Below are positions 10,644 to 20,600 of a DNA stretch of 64,000 nt, piece by piece (the stretch's first letter is position 1; the number at the start of each line of letters is the position of its first letter). The notes under the pieces are model-generated. The model ran no database searches and had not been told where the DNA came from. It saw only the letters and a list, made by a program, of their open reading frames with translations. The DNA comes from Capsicum annuum (taxonomy: Eukaryota > Streptophyta > Magnoliopsida > Solanales > Solanaceae), in NCBI RefSeq assembly GCF_002878395.1, contig NC_061121.1, positions 16,521,717-16,585,716 of the forward strand, written 5' to 3'. The position numbers and the translations under genes were made by a program.

Positions 10644-12443
10644 TTACATAGTAGAAAGTGAAGCAAAGTGCAAATAGTTTGCAGTGTCATTTATAAGCCT
10701 GCCATTGGTAGCTGTAATTTCCCTAGAATAGCTAGTAGCTGCTTCACCATTATATGAATAACTCTGTTGAGTGGTTGCTTCACCTTGAAAAACAACGTTA
10801 TCTTGAACATCCATCCACCCTTTGCATTTTTGCCCATTTTTCAAACTGCTTGAAGAAGAATCAGAAGAATCTCCTTCACTCAACTTCTTCTTTTCACTCC
10901 ATTCATTTTCTAATTCAGAAAGGATCAATTTCGTACCATTCTCCGCTTTTGATGGCGGCTTGGTAGTAGTCTTAGTGGTTATAGTTAGAGGATACTTCCT
11001 CTTTAGACTGGTATGAGAAATCTTGATACCCCTTTCAGACTCTACAACACTAATTTCAATCTCTTCTTTCACTTTCTGCTTTACATTCTTTTCATTTCCC
11101 TTGTCATGAAACTTTATCTTGTTGTTGAACTCGAGTGCTCGTGATACTGTAGTTGTCAAATTGCCTGCTGATGACTTCACCCACCCACGATACTCGCTCT
11201 TCCTCTTCAGCTCAACCTCGTACGATCCATCTAGCCCATCAAAGCTTGAAGATCGCTCCATCTCGAAATCAGGAGTTCCAGAATCGATAATTTTAGCTTG
11301 AACTTGACAATCACCTGTGCATTGTTTATCTATCCAAAGGTGCAAATTGGCATCCACAAGCCAGAAAGGGAGACACTCCACCACCTTAAACCACAGAAAA
11401 TGGGATTTACCGTCAAGTAAAACCCCCAAAAATGGAGTTAAGTCGACGTCGTAAGAAGGATGATCAAAGGCCCCAATTGAAACAACTGGATCCCAGTACA
11501 ATGGATTAAATCCACCTGGGTAAATTACAGGGAATGGAACCACTGATCCTACCATATTCTCGTCTACATTCAACAAAACTTCCCTGTAAGCTCCGTGGCC
11601 TCTCTTGCTAGTCAAATTATTCGCCCTTATGTACGAATCAGGAGGATTTGAGTACCAAAACTCATCGTCCCCGTGAAATGATACGTAAATTTCCATTACA
11701 GCTTTGTACGTGTTCTTCGGTATCATAACACTCTTCCCATGCCATTCCGAATCGCTTTGAATTTTGAACCAAAAGCCTTCACTTCCATAACCCGAAACAG
11801 GCATTATCAAATCTGCTGCTGCTCGTTTATGATCATCATACAAACCCAACGAACCTCGGCCAAATTTCCGATGATCAGTTCTACTTGATAATGGAACACC
11901 CATTTCATCCACATCATAGTACAAGAAAGTAACATTAACATGATAGACACCTGTATAAACATCGTCCACCAAATTCTCCAGCATAACAGAAAGAGAGATA
12001 TTCTCCTTGACGAGTAGAGACGAGTACCTCGTAACATCCTTAGTAACACTCCAGAAAACGCCGTCTACAGTAGGCTCAGCTGTACTGGTACGGAAGAGAT
12101 CGACGCCGTCAAGCCAAACAGCAGCTATGCGATCATACTGCACTCCTTTACAAGATGCATTGAATTGAAGAGCCACATGGTTCCAAGAGCATTTCACTGG
12201 AGGTGCGTAGTTAACGGAGACAGGTGGAAGACCCATCGTATTTTCGAAGTCATGAGTGAGGATGGGAAGAGTGCATGAAGGAGTGAGATTAGCAAAGGGC
12301 AATGGACGAGTGATTTCCAAATACTTCTGTTGAACAAGGCCACGTTTGAGGAAGTGAGAATCTTGTTCAAGGGAAGAAGAAAGTGGAACATTTACAAAGC
12401 TGATGATGATGAAGAAGAAGAAGAAGACGAAGAGATTTACCAT
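10644..12443 (-). CDS. Peptide-N4-(N-acetyl-beta-glucosaminyl)asparagine amidase A (PNGase A)
   Basis: Single-exon gene of 599 codons, intact from ATG 12441-12443 to its stop. Plant PNGase A removes N-glycans from glycopeptides by cleaving the glycosylasparagine bond and acts in the secretory pathway or vacuole. The N-terminus is a clear signal peptide (MVNLFVFFFFFIIISFVNVP). The body carries the PNGase A family region from about residue 45 to 470, with recognisable stretches such as RIAAVWLDGVDLFRTSTAEP, SLSVMLENLVDDVYTGVYHV and PVVSIGAFDHPSYDVDLTPF. The length suits the plant family (roughly 570-620 residues). Eight N-glycosylation sequons are visible (for example NLT, NAS, NIS, NVT), as expected for a secreted protein. 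The ATG is taken because the signal peptide follows at once. The C-terminal ~100 residues are Lys/Ser-rich and less conserved. Both flanks are repeats; no partner gene is evident. Confidence 0.93.
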   Translation of the reverse strand: MVNLFVFFFFFIIISFVNVPLSSSLEQDSHFLKRGLVQQKYLEITRPLPFANLTPSCTLPILTHDFENTMGLPPVSVNYAPPVKCSWNHVALQFNASCKGVQYDRIAAVWLDGVDLFRTSTAEPTVDGVFWSVTKDVTRYSSLLVKENISLSVMLENLVDDVYTGVYHVNVTFLYYDVDEMGVPLSSRTDHRKFGRGSLGLYDDHKRAAADLIMPVSGYGSEGFWFKIQSDSEWHGKSVMIPKNTYKAVMEIYVSFHGDDEFWYSNPPDSYIRANNLTSKRGHGAYREVLLNVDENMVGSVVPFPVIYPGGFNPLYWDPVVSIGAFDHPSYDVDLTPFLGVLLDGKSHFLWFKVVECLPFWLVDANLHLWIDKQCTGDCQVQAKIIDSGTPDFEMERSSSFDGLDGSYEVELKRKSEYRGWVKSSAGNLTTTVSRALEFNNKIKFHDKGNEKNVKQKVKEEIEISVVESERGIKISHTSLKRKYPLTITTKTTTKPPSKAENGTKLILSELENEWSEKKKLSEGDSSDSSSSSLKNGQKCKGWMDVQDNVVFQGEATTQQSYSYNGEAATSYSREITATNGRLINDTANYLHFASLSTM

Positions 12444-12508
12444 GATGAAGAAAAAGATTGATCAATTAATTATAAAACTTAGATTTTGCCTTCTTTCTTC
12501 ATTACCAT

Positions 12509-12520
12509 ATTTTAAATAAA
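12509..12520 (-). promoter_or_regulatory. Candidate TATA box of the PNGase A gene
   Basis: On the minus strand: tttatttaaaatatgg, about 70 bases upstream of the start codon. The spacing fits a short 5' leader; no transcript evidence available. Confidence 0.4.
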
Positions 12521-12684
12521 GAGATTTAAGTTTAGAAAAGACAAAGTGATACAATCGAAGATATTATGACACCTAAGCTCTTATTTTTATTTTAAAACAA
12601 TTACACCTGGCAAGTAGGACTCACTGACTCAGCAACAAAACCTTCGTGTCAATGATACAGTTATTTTGAAGAAAATTATAACAA

Positions 12685-12935
12685 TACTCTCTCAGTTCTA
12701 TTTTATTATCACCAATATGAAATTTAGAAAATAATGATAACTTTATAAAGTTTATAATATTTTCCTTCTTAAAATTACTTTAATGTTAATTTTTTAATTA
12801 TTCTTTCTTATTAAGTCAGATTTATCAACAAGAATAAAAAACAAATAATGTTATTAAATAATTATCAAATTAAAGAAGATGACATTTTTTAGAATAAATC
12901 AAAAAGAAAATGACGACACATAAAATGAAACTGTA
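12685..12935. mobile_element. Stowaway-like MITE (degenerate)
   Basis: Left end ctctctcagttctatttta and right end taaaatgaaactg are inverted, with TA on each side. The outermost bases of the right end are lost. AT-rich interior, no coding capacity. Confidence 0.55.
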
Positions 12936-13489
12936 AAAATAGCTATTTTGAAATTATTTTACTATGGATAATCAAATTTAATTTTTTTAAAATCATCCCA
13001 ATTTTTTTCCCGTTATTGATACGCGTTGATAATTTCTCGTAAACTTTATGTTAAAGTAACACTATTATCCAAATATTTAATTTGTTATATAAAATAATAA
13101 CAAATTTTAATATAATTTAAAAAACATATAACTGTCATAACGTAATGAGACTGATATGACTTTAAACTGGTTGTAAAAATACAAAATTGATATGAATCTG
13201 GCCTTCTCATTTATAGAATTGGCGACCTAAATGGGACGTCAATTTAAGAAAATGACACAAATATGACATGAAGGTAAAAAGTTAACATTTGATCGATACA
13301 CGTGTATAAAGAAAAGATCCTCAATTATTATGTCAAAAAAAAAAAAAAAGGGTTTCTGATTATTTATTATTGAAAATACATTGTCATATTTATTATATAT
13401 ACAGATCACTAAAGGTTTTAAACTAATCATGTACAAAAAATCCTAGAATAAGTTATGCAACGAGAATAACATTCTATGCAAACTCTCAC
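12936..13489. other. AT-rich intergenic DNA
   Basis: No gene recognised. Includes a 14-nt A run near 13335. Confidence 0.45.
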
Positions 13490-13835
13490 TCAAGTTGAGC
13501 GGCAATCTGGATCACCTTCAACTTGGATTTCAACACAAAAAATTGTGACTTTGAAAATAGCTTCGTCAATAGATTTGCAACTTGATCATGAAAGCTAAAA
13601 TATCGAATTGAAAATTTTTTAGCATAAACCTTATCTCGAACAAAATTAAAATCAATATCCACAAACAAAATGAAAATCAATATCCATCTGCTTCATAAGA
13701 CAATGAAAAATGGTGTTGGTTGTTAGGTATGTCACACTCAAATTGTCACGCCAGAGAATTGGAATAGAAGAGGTAAAACAACCAATTTCTCACAGCTAGT
13801 GCTCTATACTCGGCCTCGGTACATGACCAAGATAT
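13490..13835 (-). pseudogene. copia RNase H fragment
   Basis: On the minus strand the RNase H signature TEAEYRALAV is read near 13800-13825. After several breaks it is followed by VDIDFNFVRDKVYAKKFSI and SFHDQVANLLTKLFSKSQF (within 13486-13680), the typical C-terminal end of plant copia pol. No LTR or other pol domain is attached, and stops lie between the two blocks. Confidence 0.75.
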
Positions 13836-14161
13836 CGTTCTCAGCTTCCTTGACATATGTACCAAACTTGTTATGGATGTAATTAATACAATTGGCGAGG
13901 ACTGCTCGAGATGTTTGGGCGATCATAATTGTTAAGAAACAAACTGAAGAAGTGGTCGAAAAAAGTAGTAAACATTGCTGAAAAATCGATTTATCGCTGA
14001 AAAATTGACGAAAAATGGTATTAAAAATATGAGTCATCTCAAAATAAAGAGAGGAGTCAATCTTGAACAAGAAGGTCACCGCGGAACTGTTCGGAACATG
14101 CTCACGCGACGAATTATTAGATTTGATGGCTGAAAACTGATCACAATCTGAGAAATATATA

Positions 14162-14341
14162 ATTATAAGGATAGGGTCGAAATGATGGCACGACCCTACT
14201 GGGAAAGAGAATTATATGGGTAGGACTAAAATGATGGCGCGGTCCTATTAAGAAATAGAAATATCGGTAGGGTCGGAATAACGGTATGGTCCTACTAAAA
14301 AAAATTATATGGATAGGGTCGTAATGATGGCATGATCCTAC
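14162..14341. repeat. Minisatellite A, four ~45-49-bp units
   Basis: Diverged units begin at 14162, 14211, 14260 and 14304. Each has the form ...tagggtcg-aatgatgg-cgaccctac..., so the two arms within a unit form an imperfect palindrome. Minisatellite B follows with no spacer. Confidence 0.8.
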
Positions 14342-14640
14342 ACAAATCAGATCTGAGGAGTCACAGTAAATACGCATGAAACTATGCAAATCACATCTGA
14401 TGAGTCACCGAATAAACGCAAGATGTTATACGACTCAGATATAAGAAAGTTTTCGAAAATATGCACGGTACTATCCAAATTCAATATGAGAAGTAGTCCA
14501 AAGAGATGCACGGTGTTACGCAAATCACATATGAGAAAGTAATTATCGAAAAGATGCACGGTGCTACGCAAATCAGATATAAGAAAGTAGTCACCGAAAA
14601 GATGCATAATGCTATGTAAATTAGATATGAGACGCCACCA
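14342..14640. repeat. Minisatellite B, about six to seven ~45-48-bp units
   Basis: Diverged repeats of a unit containing gatgcacggtgctacgcaaa and tatgagaaagtagtcaccg. The clearest copies start near 14462, 14506 and 14553. The unit length resembles array A but the sequence differs. No gene overlaps with any credibility. Confidence 0.8.
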
Positions 14641-15336
14641 GAAAGAAGCAAGGTGGCCCAACTTTCGCTAACATAATCATTGGTCAGACAGCCGCCGATG
14701 CAACACCCCACATTTCTAGGCTAGAGTTTGAATCGTTATTCCTACGTATATTATAACACTCCGTACTTTAATTGCTCGAATAATGCATTAAAAATGAACT
14801 TTAGGACCCCTATATTGTTGGTATAAACCATGTCTAGTTGGGATGGTGCGTGTTAGGGGTGCTTTTAGGTTTTGAAAAGGGGTTGGCGACGCAAAGAGGA
14901 CGCTCCGCAAAGGCCCCACGCCGAGGAAGCATCGCAAAACGCCACTGGAATGGGTTTTCTATGGTCTTGCGCCACAAACCAGTGGTTTTCTTTGGCCTTG
15001 TGCCACAAACCCCATGGTTTGCTTTGGCCTTGCGCCGCCAAGCCATTCCTGGGCATCAAAAAATATTCCGTTTTAGTTTATTTTAAGGGCATCGAGGTCT
15101 TTTCACACCCTATAACCGTTCCTAATCCTATGTAGACAAAATTAAGGTTTTAAAACACGTTATTTCACTTCTCAAAATTCCAAAATTATCTTTTCTTAAG
15201 CAAGAGAAGAGAAACTACCTAGGGTTGAGGATTTTAAGCTCCAAGGATTAAAATTATCTACGTTTTCGTCGTTATTGAGGTATGTGGGACTATCCTAATC
15301 TCATGGGCATAAATTTATCGTTTTCACAAGCTTTAA

Positions 15337-15338
<2 letters not shown>

Positions 15339-15367
<29 letters not shown>
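15339..15367. repeat. (AT)n microsatellite
   Basis: Uninterrupted AT dinucleotide run of about 29 bases inside the gypsy-type LTR. Confidence 0.95.
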
Positions 15368-15369
<2 letters not shown>

Positions 15370-16163
15370 TAATGGATTTTGAAAATTGTTTGAAGAGCAT
15401 GCATCATGAACTCATGTTTGATGAAATTATGAAATTATTAAGGGAGTTTTCCATGAACTTGAATTGTAGTCATGTGTACATATGTTATGAGTTTCGAAAA
15501 GTGATTTAAGAGCATCATTTACGAAATTCCCCTTGTATGATGAAATCTATTGTCTTAATGTGTTATGAATGGTGAAATAGATTTGAGAGCATGAATTATA
15601 AGTCTCCTTTTTATCATGAGATTTATGTATAACTAATGTTGGGGCTGTTTTATGAATGATGATAATTCTTGAGTTTCAAACGCCTCCTTATTTATTATGC
15701 ATGATTGTTTTATATGTTGTTCAAAGTGGTGATTATTATTTTAAATGCTATTGTTTCCTAATGAAGAAATTGCATGTGATTGATGAAAGAATTGGTCAAC
15801 GTGTGTTAAAGTCTTGAAAAGAGATTGTTTTGCATAAATTTTCATATGCTTTTGAAATAAAAATTCTCATGTGATGTTCAAATCTCTTGGTGGTAATTAA
15901 CATGTTTTTGAATGAGAAGGGCTATGGATATGATATGATATGATATGGCTTTCAAGTTTAGGTTGATATGGCTTGCAAGTTTAGGTATGACAATACCTAT
16001 TATAGAGTGCCCTTAACATGAAAAGAATGAATGTTTTGAGCATAAAGCATGGTTTTAAAGAACAAAAATTGGGCTTAAAGAGAGTTAGATGGTTACCTGA
16101 AGGTGGCACGAGTTCAAATAACTCGAAGCCCGAAATCGTATTTCGCCGATATGGGATTCATAA

Positions 16164-16261
16164 TATGTATGTCAGTAAGGAGGTATATTTTCTCATGATA
16201 TGTATGTTAGTAAGGAGGCATACTTTTCATAACATGGCGTGTCAGTAAGGAGGCATACTTT
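16164..16261. repeat. Three ~34-bp tandem repeats
   Basis: Units with the core gtcagtaaggaggcatactt begin near 16164, 16199 and 16234; the first two also share tatgtatg. Confidence 0.85.
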
Positions 16262-17006
16262 GTTTATTAAAGATCCTAACTCTTGCAGCAAACTTGGATT
16301 GTGGATTTGGCCGCCGAGTTAAGGGCAGATATCATATAACCCGTGGATTGGTATGAATGTAGGGTGATTCATCTAACTCAGAACTAAAGCAAAGAATTGA
16401 GTCAATGTTTTAGAAGAATGAATTGAAACTCTTTATATAATGCCCATGTGTTTTTTTATATATATTATGATAAGTTGTTTTCACAATGCTATCACTTATT
16501 TTACATGAAATATATGTTATTTTTGGTTAGTTCTACATACCAATACTTTCCAAGTATTGACCCTCCACACCCCCAACCCAATAATACAGGTTTTGAGGCA
16601 CAGTCCCGTGGTCCATAAAATAGTAGAACATCTAGGATAATGACAGAGTTGGTGAGCCATTCATCTTTCGGAAGGCACTTATTCATATGTTGAACTTATT
16701 TCAGTTTATGGTCCAGACGAGGGCTTTGTCCCGGCCTAGACAGTTAGTATTCAGCAGAGGCTTCGTAGAGAGATTTGATTATGTATTGTCACTACTTTGT
16801 TGACACAATTTGGATTATAAGTTTCTCTTGAATTTCATTATATCTTCCGCACTTTGATTGATGTATAGATTATGGTTATAATAGTATGCTAAGGGGTCTC
16901 TCGGACCTTCATGGTTGGGAATGCACGTTGCGACCAAGGCCTCGACTCGGGTCGTGACAGTCCAGCGACAGCGGAAGCTCTTTAATTCTCTACGTAGATC
17001 GTAGAG

Positions 17007-17214
17007 GCTTTGATATCATGTGAGAAATATAAGAAAAAAATATTATTGAATTGTTGTAACTACATTGATACACTGAGACCCTATTTGTGTAGGACTAACA
17101 TTTCACTCCTTTTCCAGATAGGAGACTACATTACAATGTAGTGTTTTATATGTTATTCCTGTTCCTACTCATATTCTAATAGGATACAGAGGTCGTTTTC
17201 GATTTACCCTCACA
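17007..17214 (-). repeat. Short copia-like LTR with adjoining primer-binding-like site
   Basis: 17019-17214 (196 bp) has mirrored ends, tgtgag on the left and ctcaca on the right, fitting TG...CA on either strand. On the minus strand it is followed by tgatatcaaagc (17007-17018), a 10/12 match to the plant copia primer-binding site tggtatcagagc, and preceded by a purine tract aaaaggaggat. No coding region is attached. Confidence 0.55.
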
Positions 17215-17620
17215 ATCCTCCTTTTATCCAGGCTTGGGACCGGTAATGTGAGCGAGGATATACAAGTATCTAACTAGTCATTGTATCAAGAACAGTAAGG
17301 CAAGCAAGAGATCCCAGCATAAGAATATTCAAGCCACTACAAAAATTTGTTAAGTAAAGACCAACTTGCAAGTGATGGCAGCAAGAAGTGATCATTGAAT
17401 GCTGCATTTGAGGACAAGAGAATAGACATAATCTTTTTCCACTAGACATTTACAGCACTTCTCTCACCCAAAATCCAAAAAATGGAACTCAATGGAACAG
17501 GCCAAGTTGAACTGTTGAAGGTATATACTACTGAACAAACATCGTCAACAAATTAAGAAATGTTAACAGATCGTGCCGCTTCAAGAGCTTACAGAAGAAT
17601 TCGCACGTATGTTTGGAGGC
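17215..17620. other. 3' flank of the S-acyltransferase gene
   Basis: Probably holds the 3' untranslated region of the gene that stops at 17621. The left part (about 17215-17260) resembles the end of a copia interior on the minus strand. No AATAAA is seen on the minus strand; plant poly(A) signals are often diffuse. Confidence 0.4.
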
Positions 17621-20600
17621 TCAATGCTTCCTGATGTTAGTCTGGCTTGATGAAGACGGTACCATCAATCTTCTAACTCTATCATCTTGTTGATCAGCGC
17701 CAAAAAGAATGCTACTCCACCTTGTTGATCTTTGCACAATTCGGGTAGGCACACGATCGCTATCCTCCCCACCAGATGCCTCGTATCCATCACTAGTTGA
17801 CCTGGACAATGGAGTGTCCTTCTGAAGAGTCGTTCCAGATGATAGGTGGCCTACAAGACGTGCAGCGTCTTCAACTCCTGACGATGACACCCGTAGTGGG
17901 TGAATGTCAGGAGAGTCCAAACTACTCTCGGGTGAAGAAGCAACAACAACACCTGAGGTGGACAGTCCTCGGTTTGTTCGGAAATCACTCCGTGCTTCAA
18001 GCTGAAGGGGAGCTAAACTGCTTGATGACTCGGTCATCATGGGCCTTCTGCTGTTTTGAGCTATATCACTGGGGATCTTACTCATGGTTTCAAAGGGTAG
18101 CTCTGCAGGGAGTCGAACTCGTTTGCCAGCTCTCCGTCTATTGTTATCAGGCCTAGGCACCATGCGACGTCCGCTACTTCCTAAACTGCTGTTTGTTTCA
18201 AGAGCGTAAGGATCTTTGTTTCTCACCACAGGCTGGAGAATTTTCGATTTCTTCCTTGCTTCAGCCGCAGCTTTCGAAACATCCTCTGCATTCAATCGTG
18301 CTAATGTCCATGGGCTGATCTTCACAGCAGCTGGATTCTTTTTCTTAATTGGTTCTTCTGCCGTTGACCTTTTACCAAGTGAACTGACTGATACGGTGTC
18401 AGGAGGAACTACATCATACTGCAGTGAAACACCAAAAGATTAAACAAAAGTTAGTAAATTAACCTTTTTCTATTCACTTATACAAAAGCATTAAAGCATA
18501 AACTTTCCAGCTCAAGAGGTATACTTGATACTACACAATCCCTCTTATCTATTCCATACTGTTCTCAATCCTCTTAACTATAATCAGACCATATGAAGTT
18601 CTACCGATCACAACCAGATAATCCCTTAATGGTTATAACAGCCATACCAAAGAATCAACTAAAGAGGAACTGTTCAAGATTTGCTATCTCTAAAAGTGGA
18701 TTACTATCATTGCGATAAATTGGCAAAGCTCCACAGTGACGGACTGACAGCATAAGGTTCAAATTTTCTAAAATATCCTAGCACTTTTGGCAACATAAGA
18801 GCCCTATCAAGCTCAAGATTGAACATACTTTCTCGCAGGAGTCCACTTCAAAGAGCTTCTATCCAAAAGCCGGCAAAGCATTGACCACATTACCGGGTTA
18901 AATGGAATTTCTTTTCTTCTGATAAATTTACATGGAGTTTTTTGTGAGTGTGTGGAACTGGTAACTTTGATAAGTTTACATGGAATTGCAGCTAAGAAAT
19001 GTGAAAGCAGAAACTAAATTCAAATTGAGATGCCAATTGAAGACTGTTAGAAAGTAGCACCGCCAACACAATAAAGGGCTGTTAATACCATAACCAACTG
19101 AATGACAATCATAAATTAGCACCGGAAACTCAATAAAGGTTACCATAGCTAACTGTTTAGTACTACTAAATTCCTCGAACTTATCATAATTGATTTGCTA
19201 TTGAAGCATACCTGATCCTCAACAAAAAGGCGAGGTGGTGTGCACCATGCTGCTCGTTGGAAAGTATTAAAGGAGCTTGCACTGCTTAATCCAGTTAGGG
19301 AGCTAACAGTGGACATTTGAGGACTTTGCTGACCTGCAACTCCTTGTTGCTCTTGATCTCTGAGAGCAATGATGTAGTCATAGGTGCTAATTCCCTGTCA
19401 TCCAAGCAAAATCATTAGCTCCAAGCAAAATCGTTCGGTGATTATTAAAAAAAAAAAAAGCCACAAGATAGGATCGGTAGATGAGTGATGACAAAAGACT
19501 AACCTTCTTTATGAGGAGTATGTGAAAGAAGAAAAGTTGAGCAAGTGGCAGAGTAGCTATCATGGCCAATATGGTACAGACAGCCTGTTACATGTAGAAC
19601 TGATTTTAGACGCATTTCAGAGATTTAATTACACAAAGATCAAAATCTTTTCGTTTTAAATATAAATGCAAAAACCAACTCGTGTAGATTACTAACGTTG
19701 AAGACATAACTAAACAAATAAAAGTGCACTCTCTCCTAAACTTTTAAATGAGATGGTCACACTTTATCATGGTATTGGAATAAGTACAGGTTCTAGATTT
19801 GATCTCACCGGCCACCGCCAGCCATTATCGAAAAGAATATCCATGTGTTTAGCTCAAGGGCCATGTGTAAGGGTGTGTTGAAAACCTAATTAAGCAAACA
19901 AAAACATGCCGTCTCCAACAACTTGAGCTTTTGGATAATATGGTAACATACTTCAACACTTCATTTTCTAACAGTATTGGTATGAACAGCAGCTGTGTTA
20001 CCGTCTTTTCTGATAACTACTCCTTTACCCAAAATAAAACTATAATAATGGCATGATGGATACATGGAGTCCTGACATAAGGGGAAAAAGCAAGTATACT
20101 CACCACTACAATAACAAAGGGAACAATGGAGAAACTGCTTCCCAATTTGGAGGTGATTTCCGCAGAAAATTTCTTCTTCTCAATAAAGCAGCAGATTAGC
20201 ACAAGAATCCCAGTTGACCACTGAAGTATAAGCTGCAATCTCAAGTCCAAAGTGCACAAACCAAGTAGACCTGTCAATAGTCAATTAAATGGAAAATGCA
20301 CAAATATGACAACAACAACAACAAACCCAGTGTATTCCCACATGGTGGGGTTGGGGACAGTAAAATGTACACAGTCCATACCACTACCTCCGAAGAAGTA
20401 GAGAGGCTGTTTCAGATAGACCCCCGGCTCAAGACAAAGGACAGTAAACAAAATGCACAAATATGGAATGTTTAAAATATCTGAGATGACTCTGATTTTG
20501 GGTAAGTTTTCTTTGGCAAACAAGAAACGAATAGAAAAGGAGGTTCTTTCAATGAATGTTCTGAAGCAGGGCGAGATAGGTATTACCAATAACCAACGAT

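Larger units (their letters stand above)
14699..16959. mobile_element. Gypsy-type LTR, probably solo, ~2.2 kb
   Basis: The left end (tgcaacacccca at 14699, or the similar tataacactccgtacttt at 14751) and the right end gactcgggtcgtgaca at 16954-16959 fit the TGYAACACCC...GGTCGTGACA ends of large plant gypsy (Tekay/Del-like) LTRs. No gag-pol sequence lies nearby, so it is read as solo or truncated. No matching 5-bp duplication is visible with either left end. Contains the AT microsatellite and 34-bp repeats listed separately. Confidence 0.6.

Noticed and set aside
14834..15135. Several overlapping open frames on both strands
   Set aside because: They lie in the GC-richer part of a gypsy-type LTR and overlap each other in many frames; no domain recognised.
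16018..16248. 76-codon open frame
   Set aside because: Made partly of the 34-bp tandem repeats inside the gypsy-type LTR.
17797..18156. 119-codon plus-strand frame opposite the last S-acyltransferase exon
   Set aside because: Antisense shadow of a well-supported coding exon.
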